A stretch of 26,638 bases of DNA from JBEHWX01 sp048498995 (GCA_048498995.1 JBEHWX010000083.1:1-26638); one strand, 5' to 3'. Counted from the stretch's first letter, positions 1 through 7,606 are shown. Notes: generated by a model not told the origin, from the letters alone. Translations and numbers: made by a program.

Positions 1-50
1 CCCCCCCCTTCCCCCCCCTCTCCTCGCCCCCCCCCCCCCCCCCCCCCCCC
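1..50. other. Poly-C low-complexity contig end, probable artefact
   Basis: The first 50 bases are nearly all C, including an unbroken run of 24 C at 27-50, and only a few T and one G interrupt them. Read on the minus strand, as the continuation of the ligase gene, this would be a poly-glycine run that no ligase of this family has. Long G runs are a known artefact of two-colour sequencing where signal is lost. I infer that real sequence starts at about position 51. Confidence 0.75.
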
Positions 51-606
51 GACCCGGAAACCAGGGAGGGACCAGGCAATGTTCTCCGGCGATGCCGAGC
101 CGGTCCAGCATCTCCCGACGTTGACGGTAGGGGAGGGAGAAAAGCTCCTCGCCGTCGAGCGCCAGCAGATCGAAGAGCACGAGCACCACCGGCACCGACG
201 CGGCCGCGCGGCGGATGTCCGACGGATCGGTCAGATGCAGACGCCGCTGGAGCAGCGTGAAGCTCGGACGCCCCTCGGCATCCAGCGCCACGATCTCGCC
301 GTCGAGGGCCGCTCGCCGTCCGCCGAGCATGTCGGCCAGCGGAGCCAGCTCCGGATAGCGCGCCGTAACGTCCGTCCCGCTTCGCGCCGTCAGACGGATA
401 GCCGTCCCGTCCACCTCGGCAATGCAGCGGGCGCCGTCCCATTTGAACTCGTAGCCGTAGTCGCCGGCGTTCGCGGGGAGCGCCCCCGGCGTCGCGAGCA
501 TCGGCGCGATCGCGTCCGCTTCCGGTCGGCCGCTCCGATCGCCGATGTGCATGCCTTGGCTTCCCCGCGCCCTTCGTATCGATCCTTCACGTGTCCGTCT
601 CATCAT
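1..606 (-). CDS. ATP-dependent DNA ligase, LigD-type ligase domain (3' end missing)
   Basis: This is the N-terminal part of an ATP-dependent DNA ligase of the kind used in bacterial non-homologous end joining. The minus-strand frame reads APMLATPG near the start, then YEFKWDGAR at about 442-427. The lysine of KWDG (444-442) is the nucleotidyl-transfer residue of motif I. Further on come LDGEIVALD (motif III-like) and VLFDLLALDGE. The frame is open to the contig edge, so the OB-fold part and any fused polymerase or phosphoesterase domain cannot be seen. ATG codons at 606 and 603 follow GGGAG with spacings of 5 and 8 nt; an internal ATG at 552 is an alternative. The ligase domain comes first in the protein, unlike actinobacterial polymerase-first LigD. 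Codons left of about position 52 encode only artefactual glycine. No Ku gene is in the window. Confidence 0.9.
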   Translation of the reverse strand, partial: MMRRTREGSIRRARGSQGMHIGDRSGRPEADAIAPMLATPGALPANAGDYGYEFKWDGARCIAEVDGTAIRLTARSGTDVTARYPELAPLADMLGGRRAALDGEIVALDAEGRPSFTLLQRRLHLTDPSDIRRAAASVPVVLVLFDLLALDGEELFSLPYRQRREMLDRLGIAGEHCLVPPWFPGRGGGGGGGARRGGGRGG

Positions 607-638
607 CTCATCTCCCGCGGTTCGAAGCCTCGAGCCCG

Positions 639-743
639 GCCGTCCGTTGAAGCTCGCCGTCCGCCGTTTCCGCGCCGTCCGGCGTGCCGTCTCATATGCC
701 GTCCGCCAATGTTGTTGCCGTCTGGACGGCAAGGACGCCGTCC
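639..743. repeat. Cluster of GCCGTCC heptamers upstream of the ligase gene
   Basis: Plus-strand GCCGTCC occurs at 639, 656, 674, 698 and 737. The complement GGACGGC occurs at 724. Near-matches GCCGTCT lie at 686 and 717, and 717-730 (GCCGTC-TG-GACGGC) is a perfect inverted repeat. This gives six exact copies in 105 bp, directly upstream of the ligase start. A similar cluster in the opposite orientation lies upstream of the DUF5343 gene. A role as binding sites or as degenerate repeat units is inference. Confidence 0.7.
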
Positions 744-1277
744 GGCGCCGTTCACTTCTCCATGGGGTTGGTGCAACTTCCGGGCCGATGGGAATGCCCA
801 TTGTCCCCGCGGACACTATCGGCGATTCCCGGGCGATGTCGCCCCACCGCGGACCCCGGCGCGTTGCGCGGTGTGCGCCGCCGTTGCGTGATGAAGCATG
901 GTGGAGGGGCGAGCCCGAGTACGCGGGGCGAGCCCGGTTACGCGGGACGAACCGAACGGCCACCGTGCGGACTGCTGTTGCCGTCCGGTTCGATCGTGTG
1001 GGCATGGAAGATTTCGACGAGGGCGCGGCGGGTTCGGAGCGGGCGATCCGTCCGAGCTCGAGCGGGACGCGGGATATTCTCGCCGTCCGCCGGTGCCTCG
1101 TGGACGGCAACGAGACGGCGGTTGCCCGCGTGATGGTGGGCGAAGGAACCGGAGAAGAGATGGCGATGATGGGGAGAGAACGCGCCGCCGACGGAGTTCT
1201 CGTTGAATCATCGGGGTGGCGCCGTGATCGGGTCCGCGGGCTCGGAAGGGGAGCTCCGGGCACGCGACCGCGTATAC

Positions 1278-1294
1278 GCCTCACCATGTGAGGC
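1278..1294 (-). terminator. Possible hairpin terminator after the DUF5343 gene
   Basis: A perfect 7-bp stem (GCCTCAC/GTGAGGC) with a 3-nt loop lies 48 bp beyond the stop codon of the minus-strand DUF5343 gene. No T-tract follows it on the minus strand, so a terminator role is only weakly supported. Confidence 0.3.
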
Positions 1295-1341
1295 ATGAAC
1301 GAATGAATCGGGGGACGGCGTGGCGGAAGGTGTGCGAGAGA

Positions 1342-2262
1342 TCAGGCGCGCGGGCGGCCGAAGAGGTGCGCCGCCATGCTCCGGAAGATCACGTCGATCT
1401 GCCGCTCGCTCATCTCCGGCGTGAAATGCAGATGCACGTCCACCCTGGGCGCGAGCTCCGCGGCCGGAAGCTCTTCCGTCGCGGGCGGGGAGGAGCGATG
1501 CGAAGCCGGTGCGGGAGAAGGAGTCGGAGCAGCCGCGCTCGAGGAGGATGCGGGCTCGTCGGCGAGCGCGATCCGCAGCCCTCCGGCGTCCCGATCGCGG
1601 GATGCGGTATCGTCGATGTCGGCGGTCGACGCGCCGCGCGCTCCCACGGATGCGGGGGCGAACGTCGAGGCGGCCGCGGGGGAGGATGAAACGTGACGCT
1701 CGGCCGGCACCGAGTGCGTCGGACGCGCGGCTCGGGGCGTGGCATGCTCGCCGGCGTCATGGCCGCGGCGTGGGGTGGCATGCAGAAGCATCTGATGAAA
1801 GCGGGCCATGCGCCGCGCCGCCGGCTCCCCGACCCCCGCCTCGCGCATGAACCATGCGACCGCGCCGCGCAGATCGCGCGGTGCATCCGGCGTCTCCACT
1901 GCCAAGCGGGCCGGGTAGAGTTCGTCGATCAGCTCGCGGCAGACATCGGGATATTCCTGATCGACCCGCCACCGGTTCGCCCTCCTGGTCGGGATTCCCT
2001 CCCGGTCGAGGATGCCGAGCGTCTTCAGCGTCGCGTACAGATTGCGCGCGGTCTTCGCCTCCACGCCGAGCACGGAGCGCAGATACTCCGGGGAGACGGC
2101 CGACGGCATGCTCTGCTTGAATCGCTCGCGCAGCGGCCACCAGGCGCTTTCGGGAAACATCGGATAGGTCGATCTGGCCTCGGCGCTTGCGCGAGCGCCG
2201 CCGGAGGCCGCGAATGTCTCCTCCGAAGCGGAGGGAAGAGCTGTTGTTGCGTGCTGTTCCAT
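1342..2262 (-). CDS. DUF5343-like protein with winged-helix-like N-terminal domain
   Basis: The 306-residue protein has a folded N-terminal half (about 33-160) and a short C-terminal module (about 270-306), joined by a long Ala/Ser/Pro-rich linker. The first part (MFPESAWWPLRERF, then VSPEYLRSVLGVEAKTARNL, then LGILDREGIPT) resembles the helix-turn-helix-like core of DUF5343. The C-terminal segment (VDVHLHFTPEMSERQIDVIF, then SMAAHLFG) matches the conserved end seen in that family. Function is unknown; the N-terminal fold suggests DNA binding, which is inference. I chose the ATG at 2262 because the frame upstream (to 2751) loses any protein-like character and runs through the heptamer cluster. 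No clear Shine-Dalgarno site precedes it. Its upstream region holds seven GGACGGC copies and a 26-bp palindrome, so the gene may be tightly regulated, perhaps by its own product. Confidence 0.75.
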   Translation of the reverse strand: MEQHATTALPSASEETFAASGGARASAEARSTYPMFPESAWWPLRERFKQSMPSAVSPEYLRSVLGVEAKTARNLYATLKTLGILDREGIPTRRANRWRVDQEYPDVCRELIDELYPARLAVETPDAPRDLRGAVAWFMREAGVGEPAARRMARFHQMLLHATPRRGHDAGEHATPRAARPTHSVPAERHVSSSPAAASTFAPASVGARGASTADIDDTASRDRDAGGLRIALADEPASSSSAAAPTPSPAPASHRSSPPATEELPAAELAPRVDVHLHFTPEMSERQIDVIFRSMAAHLFGRPRA

Positions 2263-2362
2263 GCCGTCCGAGCGCCGCGAACGCCGTGCCAGACCGGACG
2301 GCACTCGGACGGCGGACGGCGCCGTCTGGGTATTGGACGGCAAACGGACGGCACCGGACGGC
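2263..2362. repeat. Cluster of GGACGGC heptamers upstream of the DUF5343 gene
   Basis: GGACGGC occurs at 2296, 2307, 2314, 2335, 2346 and 2356 on the plus strand, and GCCGTCC at 2263, touching the start codon. Several neighbours are 10, 11 or 21 bp apart, close to whole helical turns. The 12-mer at 2315-2326 (GACGGCGCCGTC) is a perfect palindrome. Orientation is mostly opposite to the cluster at 639-743, so the two clusters face each other across 744-2262. Confidence 0.7.
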
Positions 2363-2394
2363 AACCCCCTTGGTTGTGCATACGTGGCGGGGCG

Positions 2395-2420
2395 TGTGGT
2401 CGCGGAGGTCCGCGACCACA
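2395..2420. promoter_or_regulatory. Perfect 26-bp palindrome (12-bp arms, GG centre), operator-like
   Basis: The arms TGTGGTCGCGGA and TCCGCGACCACA are exact reverse complements, separated by GG. The site lies 133 bp upstream of the DUF5343 start, beyond the heptamer cluster. So short a centre makes a protein-bound dyad more likely than an RNA terminator. No known operator consensus was recognised. Confidence 0.6.
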
Positions 2421-2758
2421 GATCCCTCTTTCTCGATGCAATCGAATGAATGTGGATCAGGAACAGGAGGTGGTTCGCATGGGCCGGGGCGCGCATGCAG
2501 TGGTCGGCCTCGGCGCCCATACTGATGGCTGCGAATCCGCGGGCGGAAGGGGCACGGGGGCACGAACGGATGATGTCGATCATCGCGTTCCGTGATATCC
2601 CCGGCTTGCTGGGGCATCGTCGTGATGCGTGCCGCCCGCAGGAATTCACGTGCCGCGCGCCATCACGCCCACGGATCGTCGACATCTCTTCCGTGATGCG
2701 GGCCTCTGTCCGGATGCGGGTGCGGACCTCTGTACCGCCTGAGGGCCGCATGCGGAAA

Positions 2759-2780
2759 GGGCGGCCACGGAGGGCCGCCC
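2759..2780 (-). terminator. Rho-independent-like terminator of the hybrid kinase gene
   Basis: On the minus strand a perfect 8-bp stem (GGGCGGCC/GGCCGCCC, 6-nt loop) is followed by TTTCC. It lies about 40 bp after the stop codon of the kinase gene. The T-tract is short. Confidence 0.6.
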
Positions 2781-2818
2781 ATAGGTCTACCGAAGGGATG
2801 GGAGGTGCGTCGATGGCG

Positions 2819-5758
2819 TCAGGCGGTCTCCGGGGGGAGCAGGTCCACCTCGATCGTCATCGTCGTCCCGCGGTCCTTGCCGTCGCTGGCGGCGCTCAAC
2901 GTTCCGCCGTGCATCTCGATGAGCATCCTGCTGATGGCCAGCCCGAGGCCGAGACCGCCGAAGCGGCGCGTGATGGTAAGCTCACCCTGTTCGAACGCGT
3001 TGAAGATCCTCGGCAGCAGGTCCGGCTCGATGCCGATGCCGGTATCGGTCACGTCGATCCGGAGGCGCCGCCCATCGATCACCTCGGTGCTCACGGTCAC
3101 CAGCCCGCCGTTCGACGTGAACTTCGCGGCGTTCTTCAGGATGTTCCAGAGAAGCTGCTGCAACCGCGCGGGGTCGGCCATCACCACCGACGGCCGCGCC
3201 TTCAGGCTCGTCCGCAGCTCGATATCCTTCATGGCGAAATCGCCGCGGCAGATATCGATCGCCCGGGCGATCAGAGGGTGCGCGTCCACCGGCTCCAGCT
3301 CGAGCGTCAGTTTTCCGGTGGTCAGCCGCGTCAGGTCGAGCAGGTCGTCGATCAGCCGTGCCTCCAGCTCCACGTTCCGCTTGATGATGTCCAGCAGCAA
3401 CTGGTTCTCCGGCGACAGCTGAACCATCTCGCCGAGGGCATGCGCGGCGGTGACCACCGGCGTCAGCGGCGTGCGGAGTTCGTGGCTCAGAATCGCCAGG
3501 AACCTGTCCTTCGCGTGGCTTGCGGCCTCGGCCGTCTCCTTCGCCTCGTTCAACTCCGCCTCGATCCGCTTCTGTCGCGAGATGTCGACGGCGATGCCGA
3601 TGCACTCGGTGCGCGAATCGTCCAGCATCGCCACGGCGACGATGATCGGCACGTGGCTGCCGTCCTTTCTCACATACTCCTTCTCCCATGGCTCGGATGT
3701 TCCGCGCGAGCGGAGCTGTCGGATCACCTCGCGATCCTTCTCGGCCATTTCGGCCGGCGTCATCAGATCCCAGCGCACCAGCCCCTGCTTCAGGTCGGCG
3801 CGCGTGTATCCGATCATCGCCAGGAACGCGTCGTTGGCCTCGGTGATCTGCCCCTCCAGCGTGGAGAGGAAGATGCCGGCGATGTTCGCGTTGACGAGCC
3901 GTCGCAGCCTGGCCTCGCTGGCCGCCAGCGCCGCGTGGGCGGTGCGCAGCTCCCGTTCTCGACGTCCGAGCTCGGTGGCCATCGCGGTCACGTCGCGGCT
4001 CGTGGAGGCGACCGCATGCTGGAGCACTTCGCGGACACGCTTCATCGTGATCAGGTTGTCGACCCTGGCGCGCAGCTCCGGAAGCGAGAACGGCTTGACC
4101 AGATAATCCTGCGCTCCCTCACCCAGCAGGCGGATCATTATATCGTCTCCCGTGCGGGCGGTGAGCATCAGGATCGGCGTGAACGAGAGCTCGTCGTGGG
4201 TTCGGAGGCGGCGCACCAGCTCGTCGCCGCTCATGCCGGGCATCATCACGTCGCTGACGACCAGGTCCGGGCGATGTTCGACGGCCAGCCGATATCCCGC
4301 GGCGCCGTCGTGGGCCTCGATCACCCGGTATTTCTCGCCGATCGTCTCCCGGAGGAACAGGTTCATATCGGGATTGTCCTCGATCACCAGCACCAGTGGA
4401 GCCTCGCCATCGGCCCCGGTCGAGGCCGACGTAGCCTCGGAGTCCGAGCCTCGTCGAGCCTTGGCCGCCACGGTTGCCCGGGAGGGGAGGAGCTCGTCCA
4501 GCGTCTGGCGAGCGGCCTCGGGGCGCGTCGCCTCCTGCGAGGTGGCGCCGTCGGGCAGGAGCGCATCGGTGCCGATCGGAAGCTCGACGGTGAAGGCCGC
4601 GCCCCCTTCCGGCGCATCTCCCACGCCGACGGTCCCGTCGTGCAGCTCGATGAACTGGCGGACAATCGACAGCCCGAGGCCGGTGCCGCCGTGGGCGCGG
4701 GTGGCGGAGGTGTCTCCCTGCTGGAACCGGTCGAAGATCTTCTCCCGCGACCGTGGAGCGACGCCCGGTCCGGAATCGCGCACCTCGATCACCGCGGTTC
4801 CCCCGGAGATCCGCGCGCGGCAGTGGATCACGCCGCCGTTCGGCGTGAACTTGAAGGCGTTGGAGAGAAGGTTGAGCACCACCAGCTCGATCTTCTCCCG
4901 GTCAACGCGCGCCACCAGCGAGGCCGGAGCCTCCACGCTCAGATCGATCCGGCGCTGGTTGGCGAGCGATTCGAAGTTCGACGCGGTCAGCCGGAGGAGC
5001 GAGGCCAGATCGGTGTCCACGCGGCGGACCTCCATCTGTCCGGCCTCGAGCTTGGCCACGTCCAGCAGATCGTTGACGTGCTTGAGAAGCACGTTGGCGT
5101 TCCGGCCAACGGTCATCAGCGCGGCGCGCTGGTCGTCGTTGAGGGGTGTTTCGGCCAGGAGGCGCTCGGTCGGGGCGAGAATCAGCGCCAGCGGCGTGCG
5201 CAGCTCATGGCTGACGTTGGCGAAGAAATCGGTCTTGAGCTGATCGAACTCCTTCAGGCGCTCATAGAGTATCTCGAGCTCCGCTTTCCGCTCCTCGGAG
5301 ACGCGTGCCGAGCGGATCACCTCGATCACTTTCGGAACCGCCGGCGGCAGCACGATCGCCGTGGCCACCGAGGCTACCGCGGTCACCACCTTTACCGTTC
5401 CCGACAGCCAGTAGACCGGCTTCCAGAGGGTGATCACCTCCATGATGTGAGTGCCGCCGCAGGCGATGATGAAGATGCCGAACGCGAAGAAGAGCCAGGA
5501 GAAGGGGATATCCTTTTCTCCCCGATGGACCAGGTAGGCGAGCGTGACCGAGATGACGATGTAGGAGAGGCCGATGAAGGTATCCGAGCCCGCGTGCAAC
5601 AGCACCACCGACGTGTTCCGCAGGTAGCAGTGGATGTGCGGCATGAAGTACTGCGAGTCCGGGAGCTTCTGCAGGATCAGCATCTGCAGGAGCGCCAGCG
5701 CCGGAACTGACAGCAGTACCGCGAGCGTGAAGCGAATCAGGGAGCGTCGGGTCTCCAT
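2819..5758 (-). CDS. Double-kinase hybrid sensor with ethylene-receptor-like membrane domain
   Basis: The 979-residue inner-membrane protein has, in order: a lead helix (about 11-30); an ethylene-receptor-like membrane domain (40-145); HisKA with SHELRTP (phospho-His184); HATPase (DSGPGV 328-333, GGTGLGLS 357-364); a receiver domain with Asp503 (455-575); PAS (615-730); a second HisKA (His759); and a second HATPase (NILKNAAKF, DTGIGIEP). In plant ETR1 and cyanobacterial homologues, ethylene is bound through Cu(I) held by Cys65 and His69. The equivalent CGGTH (Cys100, His104) and SD (Asp59) are present, with Tyr66 and Ile69 also kept, but the Pro36 equivalent is Ser70. The start at 5758 has AGGAG with a 9-nt spacer; the frame stays open to 5845 without such support. 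No output domain or partner regulator is adjacent. The ligand could be ethylene, another small molecule or copper itself. Confidence 0.9.
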   Translation of the reverse strand: METRRSLIRFTLAVLLSVPALALLQMLILQKLPDSQYFMPHIHCYLRNTSVVLLHAGSDTFIGLSYIVISVTLAYLVHRGEKDIPFSWLFFAFGIFIIACGGTHIMEVITLWKPVYWLSGTVKVVTAVASVATAIVLPPAVPKVIEVIRSARVSEERKAELEILYERLKEFDQLKTDFFANVSHELRTPLALILAPTERLLAETPLNDDQRAALMTVGRNANVLLKHVNDLLDVAKLEAGQMEVRRVDTDLASLLRLTASNFESLANQRRIDLSVEAPASLVARVDREKIELVVLNLLSNAFKFTPNGGVIHCRARISGGTAVIEVRDSGPGVAPRSREKIFDRFQQGDTSATRAHGGTGLGLSIVRQFIELHDGTVGVGDAPEGGAAFTVELPIGTDALLPDGATSQEATRPEAARQTLDELLPSRATVAAKARRGSDSEATSASTGADGEAPLVLVIEDNPDMNLFLRETIGEKYRVIEAHDGAAGYRLAVEHRPDLVVSDVMMPGMSGDELVRRLRTHDELSFTPILMLTARTGDDIMIRLLGEGAQDYLVKPFSLPELRARVDNLITMKRVREVLQHAVASTSRDVTAMATELGRRERELRTAHAALAASEARLRRLVNANIAGIFLSTLEGQITEANDAFLAMIGYTRADLKQGLVRWDLMTPAEMAEKDREVIRQLRSRGTSEPWEKEYVRKDGSHVPIIVAVAMLDDSRTECIGIAVDISRQKRIEAELNEAKETAEAASHAKDRFLAILSHELRTPLTPVVTAAHALGEMVQLSPENQLLLDIIKRNVELEARLIDDLLDLTRLTTGKLTLELEPVDAHPLIARAIDICRGDFAMKDIELRTSLKARPSVVMADPARLQQLLWNILKNAAKFTSNGGLVTVSTEVIDGRRLRIDVTDTGIGIEPDLLPRIFNAFEQGELTITRRFGGLGLGLAISRMLIEMHGGTLSAASDGKDRGTTMTIEVDLLPPETA

Positions 5759-5804
5759 GCGGGCAATCTCCTGAACGAATGCGGATGAGGCGATGGTGGG
5801 GTGT

Positions 5805-5840
5805 CCGTACCGCGAACGTGGACACACCGTACCACGAGCG
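5805..5840. promoter_or_regulatory. 14-bp direct repeat with 22-bp period upstream of the kinase
   Basis: CCGTACCGCGAACG (5805-5818) and CCGTACCACGAGCG (5827-5840) differ at two positions. The 22-bp period is about two helical turns, as is usual for tandem response-regulator sites. The repeat lies 47-82 bp upstream of the kinase start. A partial inverted repeat (GTGTCC at 5801, GGACAC at 5820) overlaps it. Confidence 0.45.
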
Positions 5841-5940
5841 AACACATGGTGTGTGAGCGTGCCTGAATGAGATCAGTGGAATGTATCGGTTTGGTGACGT
5901 ATTTCCATCATCGTGCCGTTCGTCGCCGGAGCTGGAACGT

Positions 5941-5958
5941 GTATTGCTGCATCAATAC
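5941..5958. promoter_or_regulatory. Inverted repeat upstream of the DUF305 gene
   Basis: GTATTG and CAATAC flank a 6-bp centre (CTGCAT). The site lies about 100 bp upstream of the DUF305 start and is AT-richer than its surroundings. It could be an operator; no regulator family is assigned. Confidence 0.4.
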
Positions 5959-6059
5959 GAACCACGGAAACCATCCGGCATGCCCCGCCGCACGGTTCAC
6001 CGCGCTCGGTGTCGGTGAATCATTCGTTGCCGTATTCCCCGCATGATGAAGCAGCTGCC

Positions 6060-6776
6060 ATGAGACATTTCGCCTGGTTCCTCCTGTTCGCGGTTCTGGC
6101 GCAGGCCGGCTGCGGCCGCGATCGCTCCGAGCCCGCTCCCGATACCACCGCGACCGCGACGCGCTCCGGTTCCGATCCGAACACCGTGGCCGATACTCCT
6201 GGTTCCGCGCGGCCAGACACGGCCGCGGTGGTCCGCGCCGATACGGCCATCGTGAGCATGGGAGGGAATGACGCGTCGGGTATGGAGAGCATGAACCGGG
6301 AAATGGTGGCCGCGCTCGGCCCCGAGGGGAACGATTTCGACAAGAACTTCCTCGACCTGATGGCCGACCATCACAAGGGAGCCGTGGCGATGGCGGTCGA
6401 GGCGCTCGGCAAGGGAAACCGGAAGGAGCTCAACCAGCTGGCGCGATCGATCATCGCCGGACAGCAGGAGGAGATCCGTACGATGAACGGGTGGCGCGAC
6501 ACCTGGTACCGGGGAGCGAATCCGTCGGCCCCGGTCGAGCGGATGATGGCGATGATGGAGAAGGAATCGCCGGCGATGGTGGCCAGGCTCGGCCAGCGGG
6601 ACGCGGGCTTCGACCGCAGGTTCGCCGAGCTGATGATCCCGCACCACGAAGGGGCCGTTCTCATGGCGCGCGAAGCCGTGTCGAAGGGGAAGCATCCGGA
6701 GCTCGTCGCGATGGCTCGGAAGATGATCGCCGAGCAGGAGCGGGAGATCGCGATGATGAAGGGGTGGACGCGCTGA
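6060..6776 (+). CDS. DUF305 lipoprotein with two HH-motif repeats (possible copper binding)
   Basis: The 238-residue protein begins with a signal peptide and a putative lipidated Cys18 (AQAGC; the Gln at -3 is unusual). A low-complexity Thr/Asp/Pro linker runs to about 70. The rest is a DUF305 domain, a ferritin-like four-helix family: MADHHKGAVAMA (His104, His105) and MIPHHEGAVLMA (His195, His196) form an internal repeat, and each is followed by Q/E-rich helices (GQQEEI, EQEREI) and a GW. Members of the family are often found near copper-handling genes, and metal binding through these His and Met residues is likely but not shown. I chose the ATG at 6060 because the signal peptide starts there; the longer frame from 5913 lacks it. 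The gene is divergent from a kinase whose sensor domain has a putative Cu(I) site. Confidence 0.85.
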   Translation: MRHFAWFLLFAVLAQAGCGRDRSEPAPDTTATATRSGSDPNTVADTPGSARPDTAAVVRADTAIVSMGGNDASGMESMNREMVAALGPEGNDFDKNFLDLMADHHKGAVAMAVEALGKGNRKELNQLARSIIAGQQEEIRTMNGWRDTWYRGANPSAPVERMMAMMEKESPAMVARLGQRDAGFDRRFAELMIPHHEGAVLMAREAVSKGKHPELVAMARKMIAEQEREIAMMKGWTR

Positions 6777-6940
6777 CCGATGGAATGATCCGGCGCGGCT
6801 ATCTGTCCATGTTGCGGCGCATATGATCCGCGTCCTGAATGTGTCGAATGCATGCTCTCGGGGCCCTGTTGCCCACGTTCCGGTCTGGCGCCGGGGCATG
6901 AGCCCGCCGGCGCTCAACACGAATTCATGGAGCAGTTCCC

Positions 6941-7453
6941 ATGTCCATCCATCGCAAGTTCGGCCGATCGGTGCTCGCCGTGCCGCTGTTCGCGGCGCTC
7001 GTTGCCCTGCCGCTGGCCACCGGGCGCGCTCACGCGCAGGAGGAGGAGTGGAAGGTGATGCTCACCGACGGAGAGACGCCGCGCGTCGGACTCGCGGCGG
7101 TCGGGGATGATTCGCTGACGGTCACCTGTCACGGGATCAGGCAGACGCTGTCGCTGGCCTCGCTCGTCGAGCTGCGGAGAAGCTCCGGGGGACATCCGTT
7201 TGCCGGCGCCCTTGTCGGCGGCGGCGTGGGGTTTCTGGCTAGCTCCTTCTACTCGGCGCTCAACAGCTACGGTGGCCATCCCGCCACCGGCGCCGACGGA
7301 TTCGACACGCGGCTCGTGGTCGGCGTCAGCCTCAGCGCCGGGACGCTCGGCGCGATCGTCGGCTCGCTGATCGGCTCCGACGAGAAGTACGATCTGACCG
7401 GGATGACGGTGCCGGAGCGTCGCGAGCTGATACTCAGGCTCGCCTCGGAGTAG
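6941..7453 (+). CDS. Small secreted or membrane-associated glycine-rich protein
   Basis: I do not recognise a family. The 170-residue product has a clear signal peptide (basic start, hydrophobic core, cleavage after about residue 32, ...GRAHA|QEEE). A short beta-rich region follows (KVMLTDGETPRVGLAAVGDD...), as in proteins with a small strand-rich domain. Then come two glycine-rich hydrophobic stretches (about 87-107 and 127-145) that look like glycine-zipper or membrane-inserting helices. GGAG lies 8 nt before the ATG. The gene is 164 bp downstream of the DUF305 gene on the same strand and could be co-transcribed, but the gap argues for its own promoter. An envelope location is inferred. Confidence 0.75.
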   Translation: MSIHRKFGRSVLAVPLFAALVALPLATGRAHAQEEEWKVMLTDGETPRVGLAAVGDDSLTVTCHGIRQTLSLASLVELRRSSGGHPFAGALVGGGVGFLASSFYSALNSYGGHPATGADGFDTRLVVGVSLSAGTLGAIVGSLIGSDEKYDLTGMTVPERRELILRLASE

Positions 7454-7606
7454 CGTATATAGCGGGGCGTGGCCTTGGCGGCGGAGCGATCCGCGCCGCG
7501 AGGAAGCCCATCGATCGCGCGGGAGCTCCGCGACCTGTCGGACGGCGTCGTCGACGGATGCCCGTGGCGAGCGCGGGTATCCGAACCGATATCCGTCGCG
7601 TCGGCA

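Larger units (their letters stand above)
607..1341. other. Long gene-poor stretch with GGACGGC/GCCGTCC cluster
   Basis: I recognise no gene here. Open frames exist on both strands (for example 898-1206 and the end of 545-1291 on plus), but their translations are arginine-rich and repetitive and resemble no family I know. The left part (639-743) is dense in the heptamer GCCGTCC or its complement; isolated copies lie at 980, 1082 and 1102. Near 905-950 the unit GGGGCGAGCCCG is repeated imperfectly. A 7-bp perfect hairpin (GCCTCAC, loop CAT, GTGAGGC) lies at 1278-1294, downstream of the DUF5343 gene. Confidence 0.6.
2363..2818. other. Intergenic region between DUF5343 gene and hybrid kinase
   Basis: No gene is supported here. 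The region holds the palindrome at 2395-2420 and, at its right end, the hairpin terminator of the kinase gene (2759-2780). The minus-strand frame of the DUF5343 gene stays open to 2751, but that translation shows no domain and no conserved pattern. Confidence 0.6.
5759..6059. promoter_or_regulatory. Divergent promoter region of hybrid kinase and DUF305 lipoprotein
   Basis: About 300 bp separate two divergent starts. It holds the 14-bp direct repeat at 5805-5840 near the kinase and the dyad at 5941-5958 nearer the lipoprotein gene. No clear TAnnTTTG-type element was found in either direction. Confidence 0.5.

Noticed and set aside
545..1291. Plus-strand frames in the left gap as genes
   Set aside because: The first part is antisense to the ligase N-terminus, and the rest crosses the heptamer cluster. 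Residues after about 1000 look slightly more protein-like, but no family, start site or conserved pattern supports them.
2450..5710. Long plus-strand open frame of 1086 codons
   Set aside because: It lies antisense to the hybrid kinase, whose domains are unmistakable; its translation is rich in Arg, His, Gln and Asp with no domain, as expected for the complement of GC-rich coding sequence.
5759..5845. Upstream start of the hybrid kinase at 5845
   Set aside because: The 29 extra residues precede the membrane segment without need and cover the direct repeat, while the ATG at 5758 has a good AGGAG site.
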